Source: an uncultured Metabacillus sp.
Lineage (GTDB): Bacteria > Bacillota > Bacilli > Bacillales > Bacillaceae
NCBI RefSeq assembly: GCF_947503125.1
Contig: NZ_CANNCR010000043.1
Coordinates: 1-38,566 of the forward strand
Reading direction: 5' to 3'
Length of the DNA: 38,566 bases
Shown: positions 22,959 through 31,894 of the stretch, in pieces
How positions within the stretch are numbered: position 1 is the first letter of the stretch
Layout of the letters: the number at the start of each line of letters is the position of its first letter
Notes under the pieces: generated by a model
Told to the model about the DNA's origin: nothing
The model's database searches: none
Seen by the model: the letters and a program-made list of their open reading frames with translations, nothing else
Made by a program: the position numbers and the translations under genes

Positions 22959-23975
22959 TTAGTAAGTTAATATCACCTTCGTAACCGTATTTGGGTGATT
23001 TTTAGCGATTAAAATTGCTTCTTCAATTTGTTCAAATGGTAAGACGCTGCTGATAAAATTTTCAGCTATATCCTTGTTGTTCTGCAAGAAGTTCAGCACC
23101 TGCTGATACTTGTTAACACTATGCTTTGTCCCATGTAATTCAATATCTTTTTTCGTTAATAATAAGCCGGGTAATGTGATCTCCTCTCCTGTTAATCCAA
23201 CAATTACGATTCTCCCTCCGGCGCTAACAAGATGCACGGTTTGTTCAATCGTTAACGGAATACCAGCCGACTCGATTACAATATTTGAGCCTTCCCCATT
23301 TGTCATTTCGTCAATCGCTTGAATCACGTCTGTTTCCTTTGAATTGACTACAACATCAGCACCATATTCTTTTGCACGGGTTAATCTTTCCGGTACAACA
23401 TCAACAGCATAAACGGTAACATCATACTGCCTTTTAATTTGGGCTAAAATGTTCAAGCCGATGGGACCCATGCCTAAGATTGTGACAGTTTGCCCATCTT
23501 TAAGTTTCGCCCGATCGATCGCTTGAGCACCAATTGTAAAGGGTTCACATAAGGCGCCGACTTCAAAGCTCATGTCATCCGGCATTACATGAACATGATT
23601 TTCCGACAGAGCAAGATAATCGGCAAAGCCTCCTTTTTTGACAGAGCCAATCATCCTTAAGTTGACACATACATTTGTTTTCCCAATTCGGCATGGATAA
23701 CAATCACCACATGGGACGGCCGGTTCAATGACAACCCGCTCCCCCACTCTCCGATCTTTGACTTCAGACCCGATTTCCTCAATAATTCCTGATAACTCAT
23801 GGCCAAAGATTTGCGGATAGTTGGCATAGGGATTGGATCCATCATAAAAATGAACATCACTGCCGCAAATCCCTGCTGCTTTTATGTGAACGAGGACATC
23901 GTTTGGTCCTACTTCCGGTTTTGCCACATCTTGAAATTCGATTGTGAAAGGTTTTGTCATGACAGCTGCTTTCAT
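22959..23975 (-). CDS. Zinc-dependent alcohol dehydrogenase (sugar-acid type)
   Basis: This is a 338-residue medium-chain dehydrogenase. The catalytic zinc site is Cys37, His59 and Glu60 (GHE), with Glu144. The structural zinc site is Cys89, Cys92, Cys95 and Cys103. The NAD-binding motif is GMGPIG (168-173). It resembles the RspB/L-galactonate 5-dehydrogenase (LgoD) and sorbitol dehydrogenase branches. Located 32 bases behind uxuA, it probably feeds the mannonate step by interconverting a hexuronate or hexonate, standing in for UxuB, but the exact substrate is an inference. It is the last gene of the operon, followed by repeats. Confidence 0.88.
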   Translation of the reverse strand: MKAAVMTKPFTIEFQDVAKPEVGPNDVLVHIKAAGICGSDVHFYDGSNPYANYPQIFGHELSGIIEEIGSEVKDRRVGERVVIEPAVPCGDCYPCRIGKTNVCVNLRMIGSVKKGGFADYLALSENHVHVMPDDMSFEVGALCEPFTIGAQAIDRAKLKDGQTVTILGMGPIGLNILAQIKRQYDVTVYAVDVVPERLTRAKEYGADVVVNSKETDVIQAIDEMTNGEGSNIVIESAGIPLTIEQTVHLVSAGGRIVIVGLTGEEITLPGLLLTKKDIELHGTKHSVNKYQQVLNFLQNNKDIAENFISSVLPFEQIEEAILIAKNHPNTVTKVILTY

Positions 23976-24007
23976 AATTCTACATCCTTCCTATTCCTTC
24001 ACATTGC

Positions 24008-25111
24008 TCATATAGTACTTACGCTCTTTGTTGTTGTCTGCGCCAATTCGTTTTGTTTTCTTCTCTCAAACGCATCCCATAAGCCCCAAAGATACATGAT
24101 GCCAAGCGCCCGATCATACAACCCATAGCCCGGCCGGCATTTTTCATTCCAAATATGTCTTCCATGGTCTGGTCTGGCGTAGCCTGTAAACCCATTTTGA
24201 TGATAAGCCTCAACAATACCAGTTATATCGACTGAACCATCTTGAGTGCGGTGAGAGGTCTCAATAAAATCACCATTTTCATAGATTCGGACATTGCGAA
24301 TATGGGCAAAAGGAATGCGGTCGGCAAATTCATTGATCATGTTAACAATATGGTTATCAGGGTTTGCTCCTAATGATCCGCTGCATAGCGTAATCCCATT
24401 AGACGGGCTGTCGACAAGCGTTAATAATCTTCGAAAATTTTCCTGGCATGTCATAATCCGCGGCAGCCCGAATACTGGCCATGGCGGATCATCAGGATGA
24501 ATCGCCATCTTAATATCATGAATTTCTGCAACGGGAATAATTTGCTCTAAGAAGTATTTCAGGTTATCCCATAAATCTTCTTCTGTCACATGTTTATAGG
24601 CATCAAATAATGCTGATAAATTTTTTAATCTCTCTGGCTCCCAGCCCGGCATCGTTACATCACTGCCGGCTATTTTCTCAACAAGCTCATATGGATCCAT
24701 CTGATCGACCTTGCTCTTTTCATAAAACAAGGCCGTTGAACCATCCTCTAATGGTTTGTACAGGTCTGTCCGTGTCCAATCAAAAACCGGCATAAAGTTA
24801 TAACAAATCACCTTTACCCCAATTTGTGCGAGATTTTCAATCGTTTTTTTATAGTTTTCGATATATTGATCACGACTAGGCAGCCCAAGCTTGATGTCTT
24901 CATGGACATTGACGCTTTCTACCACCTCAATGTGTAAGCCGTATTGGTCAGCTTGCTCTTTTACCTCTTGGATACGTTCGAGCGGCCATACCTCTCCCGC
25001 CGCGAGATCATGAAGGGCCCAGACGATTCCTTCCGTACCAGGGATTTGTTTTATTTGTTCCAATGAAACGGTATCATTGTTTTCCCCATACCATCTAAAA
25101 ACCATTTTCAT
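24008..25111 (-). CDS. uxuA: Mannonate dehydratase UxuA
   Basis: The 367-residue TIM-barrel protein converts D-mannonate to 2-keto-3-deoxygluconate in the cytoplasm. Clear UxuA signatures are FRWYG (5-9), MKMAIHPDDPPWPVFGLPRI in the middle, CSGSLG, HIRNVR and RPDHGRHIW, which hold the His, Cys and Asp ligands of the Mn/Fe ion. GAGGAGG precedes the ATG by 10 bases. It lies between the MFS transporter and the dehydrogenase on the same strand. The length is close to B. subtilis UxuA (about 360). No kdgK or kdgA gene is in the window. Confidence 0.95.
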   Translation of the reverse strand: MKMVFRWYGENNDTVSLEQIKQIPGTEGIVWALHDLAAGEVWPLERIQEVKEQADQYGLHIEVVESVNVHEDIKLGLPSRDQYIENYKKTIENLAQIGVKVICYNFMPVFDWTRTDLYKPLEDGSTALFYEKSKVDQMDPYELVEKIAGSDVTMPGWEPERLKNLSALFDAYKHVTEEDLWDNLKYFLEQIIPVAEIHDIKMAIHPDDPPWPVFGLPRIMTCQENFRRLLTLVDSPSNGITLCSGSLGANPDNHIVNMINEFADRIPFAHIRNVRIYENGDFIETSHRTQDGSVDITGIVEAYHQNGFTGYARPDHGRHIWNEKCRPGYGLYDRALGIMYLWGLWDAFERRKQNELAQTTTKSVSTI

Positions 25112-25156
25112 TACTTGTACTCCTCCTCAGATTTCTTCTTAAAGAAACAGCCTACC

Positions 25157-25174
25157 ACACTAATATACTAGTAA
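25157..25174. promoter_or_regulatory. Second GntR-type operator, uxuA leader
   Basis: ACACTAATATACTAGTAA matches the perfect palindrome at 26670 at 15 of 18 positions. It lies 46 bases before uxuA, suggesting a second controlled promoter within the operon. Confidence 0.5.
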
Positions 25175-25242
25175 GACTAAATAAAAACCGGTTTATGAAA
25201 ACCGCTTAAACAATATAATTCGATAAAACAATGAAAAAACCT

Positions 25243-26508
25243 TTAAATCACGTTCTCTTTTAACAAATTTGTTTTATGTTTATGAATCGGTCTAACAAAT
25301 TTTATTACGGCCAATGAGGCGAAAATGGCAAGGCCTCCTGCCAATAGAAAGGCAATTGTATAAGTACCCGTTACTTCGACAAGATATCCTGTTAATGTCG
25401 GCCCAATAATTCCTGCTGTATTAGCTAAGAAGTGCATAAATCCCCCAACAGATCCTACATTATTTTGATCGACAACATCCTGGACAATCGCCCAATAAAT
25501 CGAGCCAGTCAAATATAAGAAGAATACAGATAAAGCGACTAATGTAACAGCCGACACCGTGGTCGTAACAAGTCCGGCAAACCCGATACAGACTGCAGAT
25601 AAAAACAGGCAGGTGACTAACACGACTTTACGTGCAAATAATGCCTTACCTACTTTCTTATAAACAAAATCAGAAACAACTCCGCCTAAAGCGAGTCCAA
25701 TGAAGCCTAATACCCAAGGAATCACTGTCACAACACTCATTTCTTCAATACTTAAGCCGCGAGCATTTGTTAAATAGCTTGGGAACCACGTCAAGAAGAA
25801 AAACAAAATATAGTTATAGGCAAAGAAAGCAAAAGCGGTAAATAGGACCGTTTTTTGTTTTAAATAAAAGGTTAAAGAGTTTTTTTCCCCTTTTACTTCA
25901 TGATTATCCAGCTTGGCAGTACGTTTTGTTTGGTTGCTTTCCTCTGAAGGCTTATCTTTAATAAAAAACCACCAGCCGATGGCCCATAGCAGTCCAATGA
26001 CCATAATGAGAACAAAAGAGATTTTCCACCCATAATTTAACGCAATGATCCCAACGATTGGTCCGGAAATGGCGCCTCCTAACGGTGTACCGCTATTGGC
26101 CAATCCAATTGCACTCGCGCGTTTATCGGCCGGGAACCAGTTATTCACCATTTTATTAATGGTTGCTGATAATGGACCTTCCCCCATCCCAAAGAGAACA
26201 CGAATAATAATCATGCTGATAAAACCAGCTGCCAGCGCTACAGCCCCGCTGAATAAGGACCAAACGATCATCGCAACAAATAGCGTCAGCTTTGCACCAT
26301 AACGATCTGATGCGATTCCGCCGACAAAATTAAAAATCGCATACCCTACAGAGAAGCTGCTAAAAATGATCCCTAATTGCGTTGGTGTTAATTGCAAATC
26401 CTCGGTTATAAAAGGTGCGGCAATCGAGAGAGCTGATCGGTCTAGATAGTTGACAACACCTGCCAAGAAAAGAAAAAGTAATACAGACGTTCTTCCTTTT
26501 GAAAACAT
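25243..26508 (-). CDS. MFS transporter, anion:cation symporter (hexuronate/ExuT-like)
   Basis: This is a 421-residue, 12-segment protein. The N-terminal NYLDRSALSIAAPFI and the loop GGIASDRYGAK (the MFS A-motif) mark the ACS family, which carries sugar acids such as galacturonate, glucuronate or gluconate with protons. The central loop (~190-215) is charged. AGGAGG lies before the ATG. It is the first gene of the uxuA operon, whose upstream region has a perfect operator palindrome and a cre-like site. Substrate assignment rests on context. Confidence 0.9.
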   Translation of the reverse strand: MFSKGRTSVLLFLFLAGVVNYLDRSALSIAAPFITEDLQLTPTQLGIIFSSFSVGYAIFNFVGGIASDRYGAKLTLFVAMIVWSLFSGAVALAAGFISMIIIRVLFGMGEGPLSATINKMVNNWFPADKRASAIGLANSGTPLGGAISGPIVGIIALNYGWKISFVLIMVIGLLWAIGWWFFIKDKPSEESNQTKRTAKLDNHEVKGEKNSLTFYLKQKTVLFTAFAFFAYNYILFFFLTWFPSYLTNARGLSIEEMSVVTVIPWVLGFIGLALGGVVSDFVYKKVGKALFARKVVLVTCLFLSAVCIGFAGLVTTTVSAVTLVALSVFFLYLTGSIYWAIVQDVVDQNNVGSVGGFMHFLANTAGIIGPTLTGYLVEVTGTYTIAFLLAGGLAIFASLAVIKFVRPIHKHKTNLLKENVI

Positions 26509-26544
26509 ATCTTTACCTCCTCATATCATTTGCATTTCACATCA

Positions 26545-26561
26545 ATGAAACCGTTTACTTT
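26545..26561. promoter_or_regulatory. Candidate cre site of the uxuA operon
   Basis: ATGAAACCGTTTACTTT matches the cre consensus with one mismatch (T for A at position 15). It lies between the operator and the first start, in the likely leader. Confidence 0.45.
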
Positions 26562-26669
26562 TGCTCGCAAAAAAATTTACCCCTATAAATGTTTTCACCC
26601 CACTTTACATGTAAGCCCCTTCATTTTTCGTAATTGAAAAGCGCCTTACAGAAATAATATCACACTTCC

Positions 26670-26687
26670 ACACTAGTATACTAGTGT
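26670..26687. promoter_or_regulatory. GntR/UxuR-type operator (perfect palindrome)
   Basis: ACACTAGTATACTAGTGT is a perfect 18-bp palindrome with the TNGTATACNA core known for FadR-type regulators such as UxuR. It lies 162 bases before the MFS gene. Confidence 0.65.
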
Positions 26688-26734
26688 TTTAGTTAATTTT
26701 TTTTGAAAAATTCACATTATTATGGATTCATAGA

Positions 26735-26790
26735 AAAAAATGAAGAAGCTGAACCAATGTCTTTGTGATGATGACAGTGATTCAGCTTTA
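26735..26790 (-). terminator. Terminator of the esterase gene
   Basis: An imperfect stem AAGCTGAA ... TTCAGCTT with inner pairs. On the minus strand it is followed by CTTCATTTTTTTC. Confidence 0.6.
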
Positions 26791-26800
26791 ATGAACGGTT

Positions 26801-27556
26801 TTAATCAAGCGATCCATTTAAAACGCTTTCAACAAAGGCCAGTGTTCGATCAATAATGATCTGCTGATCATAATCAAGGGTTGCAACATGATAGCTGTTA
26901 ATTAATTCCACGAGCTGCTTATTTTGTGAAGAAATATTCTTGTAAATATAATGGGAATTTGTTGGCGGCACCACATGATCCTCTGTCGAAACAAAGATCA
27001 AAGCGGGGCATGTAACAGCCGACAGCTTTGCTTTCACACCTTCCATCAACTTTACAATTTGCTTTAATGACTGAACAGGGGTCTTTTCATATGCCAATTC
27101 GGTTATGTCCTTATTTTTAAGGTCAGATCCGATTGCATCTAAAAATCTGGCTTCTGTTTGTTCAAGCTCTGCAAAATCAGGAATGTCAATCGCTGCGTTG
27201 ATCGGAATAATCCCTTTAATCTCAGGATGATTTTCAGCTAGATACAATGTCAGCGTTCCTCCCATGGAAAGACCGGTAACAAAGATTGTCTCACAGCGCT
27301 CCTTCAACCACTGCAAGCCTTCTTCAACAGAAGCAATCCAATCGTGATAGGTGGTTGTTTCCATCTCTTCATAATGAGTCCCATGTCCTTTTAGCCTCGG
27401 CCCACAAACCGTATAGCCAGCCTTTGCATAAGCCTCTCCAAGGGGACGCATGCTTTGAGTGGAGCCTGTGAAGCCATGCGATAACAAAATCCCGACTTTA
27501 CTTCCTTCAAAATAAAAAGGTTCCGCCCCTTCTATTATTGGATATTTTTCTGGCAT
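26801..27556 (-). CDS. Alpha/beta-hydrolase esterase (monoacylglycerol-lipase type)
   Basis: The protein is 251 residues from the ATG at 27556, 6-7 bases after GGAGG; two upstream start codons are too near that site. The HGFTGS oxyanion region (27-32), the nucleophile Ser97 in GLSMGG, Asp193 in TEDHVV and His223 in SYHVAT form the triad, at almost the positions known for the Bacillus monoacylglycerol lipase (bMGL). It lacks a signal peptide, so is cytoplasmic. Likely it hydrolyses short-chain monoglycerides or esters. It is alone on its strand and has its own terminator. Confidence 0.9.
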   Translation of the reverse strand: MPEKYPIIEGAEPFYFEGSKVGILLSHGFTGSTQSMRPLGEAYAKAGYTVCGPRLKGHGTHYEEMETTTYHDWIASVEEGLQWLKERCETIFVTGLSMGGTLTLYLAENHPEIKGIIPINAAIDIPDFAELEQTEARFLDAIGSDLKNKDITELAYEKTPVQSLKQIVKLMEGVKAKLSAVTCPALIFVSTEDHVVPPTNSHYIYKNISSQNKQLVELINSYHVATLDYDQQIIIDRTLAFVESVLNGSLD

Positions 27557-27858
27557 TCTCATCCCTCCAATCAAGTTTTAACCACTTCTCTTATTGAATT
27601 CGATAAATGGTGGAAATTACCTGCATTTGAGTGATGACGAATACTCCTCCATCATGTAAAACGAAAATCACACAATAACGTCATTTTCTTCAATTCCTTT
27701 AGGTAGATAAGTTCATTATCTCTAAGAAAAAACGAAGATATCAGCCAAATTCCCCTTCCCTTACGCGCCATAAGGAAAGTTTCTCATAGAAACAGAGCTT
27801 GCTATTCTCAAATTACCGCGGAATAAAGTAAGAATGCATTCTTAAAAAGGATTCTTAC
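27557..27858. other. Intergenic region between esterase and sigma factor
   Basis: The ~300 bases hold no frame of note. They contain the upstream regions of both divergent genes and, at the right end, the palindrome at 27829-27844. A weak promoter for the sigma factor (TTGCTA, 17 bases, AATAAA) ends near 27827. Confidence 0.4.
27829..27844. promoter_or_regulatory. Palindrome against the sigma factor start
   Basis: TAAGAATGCATTCTTA is a perfect 16-bp palindrome, ending 14 bases before the ATG. A further half-site ATTCTTA follows at 27851-27857, directly over the start. It may bind a repressor or fold into a hairpin at the ribosome binding site. Confidence 0.45.
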
Positions 27859-28371
27859 ATGGTCGAAGATAAAAAATTTGAGGAACTGCATGATCAATAT
27901 AAACCAATGATCTTTTATATTATGAGAAATTTATCCATTTATAAAAATGAACAGGAGTTTTATCAAATTGGGTGTATTGCCTTATGGGAGGCCGCACAAC
28001 GCTTTAATGAAGAAAAGGGACATTTTCAGTCATATGTTTATGCATATATCAGCGGGCGAATGAAAACAGCCCTTACAAGAGAAAGGAGAAGAATGGATAA
28101 GGAATGCCAGCTTGAACAGGACGGAAACCTTGAAGACGCAGGAGAAAGCGATTTTATCCCCATGCTAATAAATTCCGTTATTGACGACATTTCCGCCCTT
28201 TTAACGGCAAATCAAAGCAAATGGTTAAAAGCATACTGCCTATATGGGAAAATGCCAGCTGACATTGCAAAGGAGGAAGGAGTATCCGTTTCTGCCGTGA
28301 AGTCTTGGCGGAGGGATGCCATTGCTAAGTTAAAAAAGCATTTTAGTGAGGAGTTTTTGAGTATTATGTAG
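27859..28371 (+). CDS. Small sigma-70-family factor
   Basis: This is a 170-residue protein with AAAGG 8 bases before the ATG. Region 2 (~8-75) shows LSIYKNEQEFYQIGCIALWEA and FQSYVYAYISGRMK, and region 4 (~125-165) shows a helix-turn-helix with ADIAKEEGVSVSAVKSWRRDAI. Region 3 is absent, so it is an ECF-like or ComX/YlaC-type factor. No anti-sigma gene follows, which is unusual for ECF factors. A palindrome abuts its start. It could control competence, stress or a mobile element; nothing in the window decides. Confidence 0.88.
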   Translation: MVEDKKFEELHDQYKPMIFYIMRNLSIYKNEQEFYQIGCIALWEAAQRFNEEKGHFQSYVYAYISGRMKTALTRERRRMDKECQLEQDGNLEDAGESDFIPMLINSVIDDISALLTANQSKWLKAYCLYGKMPADIAKEEGVSVSAVKSWRRDAIAKLKKHFSEEFLSIM

Positions 28372-28394
28372 CATTTATATAAAAGGCAGGGAAC

Positions 28395-28430
28395 GATAAA
28401 CCATGAAAATTTAAGTTTTCATGGTTTATC
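28395..28430. repeat. Hairpin repeat, copy 1
   Basis: GATAAACCATGAAAA and TTTTCATGGTTTATC are perfect 15-bp inverted arms with a 6-base loop. The flanks CAGGGA and AACCTGTAGT are shared with copy 2 at 28919-28955. The outer CAGG/CCTG also pair. There is no T tract. Confidence 0.75.
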
Positions 28431-28594
28431 AACCTGTAGTATTAAACTCTTGTAAACTGTTACCTTTCTTTACTTGGTAGTGACCAGAGAAGTTAGGAAG
28501 GCATGAAATTTTAGACTGAAAATGTATGAAGGTAACAAAAAATAGTGATCATTTACAAAATGACTTATAAGTATAACAATGGATGGTGAACGGA

Positions 28595-28872
28595 ATGGAT
28601 AAACAAATTTTAGAAATCTTATTGGCATGACTAAAGGATATGAAACAAGTAAAAACTGATATCCAAGAAATGAAAGGAACTGTAAACAGAATTGATGCAT
28701 CCCAAAATGAGGATGTGGTGAGAATGTTGAAAGAGACTAAAAAGAAAACGGAATTCGAAGTCTAAACAACAGATTAACAGAATTAAACAAACGATTGTTT
28801 AATATTGAAAAGCGCATTGAAAATGAACCCTTAAAAGCTCTGGTAATAACTAGCGCTTTTTTTGAGAATTAA
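28595..28872 (+). pseudogene. Decayed small coiled-coil protein gene
   Basis: The frame starts MDKQILEILLA, hits TGA at codon 12, and continues LKDMKQVKTDIQEMKGT, then VNRIDASQNEDVVRMLKE. Near 28758 the frame shifts by one base, and the new frame reads SLNNRLTELNKRLFNIEK before a TAA at 28870. With these lesions ignored, it is a typical short Bacillus coiled-coil protein with heptad Leu/Ile. It lies between the two copies of the hairpin repeat, which suggests a mobile or phage-linked origin. GGTGAACGG precedes the ATG. Confidence 0.65.
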
Positions 28873-28918
28873 ATATTTATATTTCCTCTGCTATGTGATT
28901 AGCTTATGTTGAGACAGG

Positions 28919-28955
28919 GATAAACCATGAAAATATGGTGTTTTCATGGTTTATC
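28919..28955. repeat. Hairpin repeat, copy 2
   Basis: It has the same 15-bp inverted arms as copy 1, with a 7-base loop of different sequence (TATGGTG). The shared flanks run from CAGGGA to CCTGTAGT. The two hairpins frame 28431-28918. Confidence 0.75.
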
Positions 28956-29104
28956 AACCTGTAGTGAAATGATTTCACACTTGAGTTAATAAAGGAAATG
29001 AACGTTCATCAACTTTCTGCTCTTGCCGTTCATATTTTACTTCCTTCCCCCCCAAATAATTGATGCTGCATTTCTCTTTTCGATCGAGAGTTTCATTTTT
29101 CATT

Positions 29105-31441
29105 TCAATCAACAATGAAACTCTCCGGCGCAACCTCGCGCAAGAAAGGGCTCGGTTCACCTACACTGTACAGCTGCAGGTGATGCATAGCTCGGGTGCA
29201 GGCGGTGTAAAACAATCTGCGCAGGCCCTCATCTCCGTAACTTTTAGCTGATGCGTCATAAATAATCACCGCGTCGAATTCGATCCCTTTGGCCAAATAC
29301 GCCGGTATGACGACAACGCCTTGCTCGTATTCAATCGATCCGCTCTTCACAAGCTTAAGTTCTTCGATGCCGCTCAAGGATTCATATGCAGCAATGCTTT
29401 CCGCTGCAGATTTGCAGATAACCGCTATTGTGTGATACTGCCGTTTCCGCAATTCTGCAACTTTGGATGCGATGGAGCGATGCAATTCAGCGCGATTGGA
29501 CAATTGTGTCAATACAGGCCTCTCGCCATCGCGTTCAAAAGGGGTAATCCGTTCACTATTTGGTACGAGTCCGCGTGTAAATTCGACGATCGGTCTTGTC
29601 GATCGGTAGCTGCGGGTCAAGTTGATCACTTCCGTTTGATCAGGACCGTAAAGGCTTGTAAGCGTGTGGAAATCAACCATTTCACTGGCATGGGCGAATA
29701 TCGCTTGGTTAAAGTCGCCGAGCACGGTCATTCTTGCCGAAGGAAACAAACGTTTTAAAAACTCGAATTGAAACGGAGAATAATCTTGCGCCTCATCAAC
29801 AACGATGTGTTTGATCGAGTTGTTCGTCTGAAAGCCTTGAATTAGCTCTTTCATAAGTAAAAACGGAGTAGCATCTTCGTAATTTAATTTACCTTCGTCC
29901 AGCATGTTCACAGTCGCTAGGCAAATATCCGGCCACTCCTCGGGTGCTTCCTGATCCATCCACTGTTTGATCTTGATGGGATCGGTAAAAAACTGCTTGT
30001 ATATTCCTTTAATGTCGATGAAATGAAACGCCTTGATCCGTTTGCGCAACGGCTTTAACTTCCGGCGAACAATCAAGCGAGCTAACGCTTTAGGCTCCAT
30101 TTCATAATCATGAATCGCCTCTCCTTTAAAGCCGCGTTTTTTCGCTAAGTAGGTACGTGCTTTATGGTATTCCTCATTGCTGAGCAGTTCGATTTCCTCC
30201 TGAACCCATGGCTTAGTCCGTTCGCGCTTCTCGGTTTCATCTATTTGCTTCATTAACCAATCCTTCAATTTTTCAAGTCTGCCATGAAAACGAAGCGAGG
30301 TATCGCTGCTATAAAACGTTTCCGCGATTTGTTCAGCACTAACAATTGTCCTTCCTCTGAAGGTAATTCCATTGAATACCATTCCGGATAATTCCAGCGA
30401 TTCCCTGTATGATTTGATCGCCTCAAAAAAACAGTTGGCAGCCTTGAAGCGGATGCTCGCAATCCTTGTTTCGTATGATGGGCTATCCACTGCAGTCAAT
30501 ACATATTCCAATTGATCATAAGGATTCTCCACTTGAAACTCAGCATTAAGCCGATGATCCAAGTATTCCTGGAATGTGACCTGCTGCATATTCTCTTCGC
30601 CGAGTTCTGGCAACACATTAGAAACGTAGCTATTAAACATCGAATTAGGCGAAAAAAGAATGATTTGATCGGAATTCATCATATCTCGATATTTATAGAG
30701 CAAATAAGCAATCCGCTGCAGCGCAGCCGATGTCTTACCGCTTCCAGCAGCACCGTGTACAATAAGCACCCGCCCGCGATCGTGCCTGATGATCCGGTTT
30801 TGTTCCTGTTGAATGGTGGCTACGATATTGTGCATATGTTTGTCTGTCCCTTTACCAAGCACCTGCTGCAAAATTTCGTCACCAATCGTGAGACTGGTAT
30901 CGAACATCGATTGGATCATGCCGCCGCGGATGAGATATTGCCACTTTTTCTCCAGCATGCCATGGATGTCTCCACCAGGTGTCGTATACTTGGCGGGACC
31001 AGGCTGGTAGTCGTAGTAGACACTCGAAATCGGAGCCCTCCAGTCGTAAACAAGGAAATTTTCACCGCTTGCATCCGTGAGCGTTGAGATGCCGATATAG
31101 ATTCGTTCCGCAGTTGAAGTTCCTTCTTCAATGAAATCGATTCGGCCAAAATAGGGCATCTCTTTCATTCGCCGCAGTGCAGATAATCTTTTTGATACAT
31201 GTCTATGGGTGCTTTGGCTTACCGACAAAGCTTGAGCCTCTTGTCTCAAATTGATGATCGTCTCAAGAAAATCGTCAAAGGTATCAAGATTAACCTTTAC
31301 TTCATCCCAAAAGTGTTTGCGGATATTCACAACTTCCTTCCGACGTCTGGAAGTTTCGCCCTCCAATCTACTGATTTGCTCTGTAATTGTCTCCATGACA
31401 GTGTTCACTCGTTCTTGCTCCTGGCGAAGTTCCATGTTCAT
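29105..31441 (-). CDS. helD: RNA polymerase recycling motor HelD
   Basis: The protein is 778 residues from the ATG at 31441, 8 bases after AAGGAG; a GTG at 31450 overlaps that site. It has an N-terminal coiled coil (~1-75) that inserts into RNA polymerase, a Walker A GAAGSGKT (230-237), a UvrD-type VVDEAQDY motif in the middle and a C-terminal RecA-like half with YTACTRAM (motif VI). HelD displaces stalled or post-termination RNA polymerase from DNA and lies in the cytosol. The last bases of the gene form a 12-bp inverted repeat with 29086-29097. There is no partner gene beside it. Confidence 0.92.
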   Translation of the reverse strand: MNMELRQEQERVNTVMETITEQISRLEGETSRRRKEVVNIRKHFWDEVKVNLDTFDDFLETIINLRQEAQALSVSQSTHRHVSKRLSALRRMKEMPYFGRIDFIEEGTSTAERIYIGISTLTDASGENFLVYDWRAPISSVYYDYQPGPAKYTTPGGDIHGMLEKKWQYLIRGGMIQSMFDTSLTIGDEILQQVLGKGTDKHMHNIVATIQQEQNRIIRHDRGRVLIVHGAAGSGKTSAALQRIAYLLYKYRDMMNSDQIILFSPNSMFNSYVSNVLPELGEENMQQVTFQEYLDHRLNAEFQVENPYDQLEYVLTAVDSPSYETRIASIRFKAANCFFEAIKSYRESLELSGMVFNGITFRGRTIVSAEQIAETFYSSDTSLRFHGRLEKLKDWLMKQIDETEKRERTKPWVQEEIELLSNEEYHKARTYLAKKRGFKGEAIHDYEMEPKALARLIVRRKLKPLRKRIKAFHFIDIKGIYKQFFTDPIKIKQWMDQEAPEEWPDICLATVNMLDEGKLNYEDATPFLLMKELIQGFQTNNSIKHIVVDEAQDYSPFQFEFLKRLFPSARMTVLGDFNQAIFAHASEMVDFHTLTSLYGPDQTEVINLTRSYRSTRPIVEFTRGLVPNSERITPFERDGERPVLTQLSNRAELHRSIASKVAELRKRQYHTIAVICKSAAESIAAYESLSGIEELKLVKSGSIEYEQGVVVIPAYLAKGIEFDAVIIYDASAKSYGDEGLRRLFYTACTRAMHHLQLYSVGEPSPFLREVAPESFIVD

Positions 31442-31894
31442 ACCAAACACTCCTTCAAAAAAATAAAAATAGGGGTTGACTGAAAAGGATTTTATGAATT
31501 ATAATTAAAATAGGGATAATTTATACAAAAATCCATTAACAGCGTGCATCTATATAAATTTACCACAGTTACTCATTTTTATCAATGGATTTATCGCGAT
31601 GATGGGTCATAAGTGTGCAAATTTAAAGATGAAAAACTATTAAAACAATGCTATCTACATATTCCCCTTGCTAAATGATGAAATGGATTTTGCAAAATTT
31701 TCTCTCCCATCAATATGTTTATTTTTCAACCTGTCGAAATTGACTATGTCTTATTTAACCAAGCTGTTGTTTACAATTTCCTGGCTGATTAACTAGAACT
31801 TTTTTCTTACTCCGTTAATTATTGGTATTATTCTTAAAGAAGGACGCATCCCTTACTGCAGAAACGCCCCCTATTGCAGAAGACTTCTTTATTT
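31442..31894. other. Intergenic region with an orphan promoter
   Basis: About 450 bases lack a convincing frame. A strong plus-strand promoter sits at 31476-31505. AAATCCATT (31529-31537) and AATGGATTT (31584-31592) are inverted. A dispersed-repeat-like stretch (GGACGCATCCCTTACTGCAGAAACGCCCC) starts at 31842. Nothing else is recognised. Confidence 0.45.
31476..31505 (+). promoter_or_regulatory. Orphan SigA-type promoter
   Basis: TTGACT (31476-31481), an 18-base spacer and a perfect TATAAT (31500-31505) point right, away from HelD and into a gap without a gene on that strand. Confidence 0.45.

Noticed and set aside
28395-28430. Hairpin as the sigma factor's terminator
   Set aside because: The stem is strong but there is no T tract after it, and an identical hairpin with shared flanks lies at 28919, away from any gene end.
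29060-29251. Plus-strand frame over the end of helD
   Set aside because: It lies opposite the conserved C-terminus of HelD and lacks initiation signals; the inverted repeat there explains part of it.
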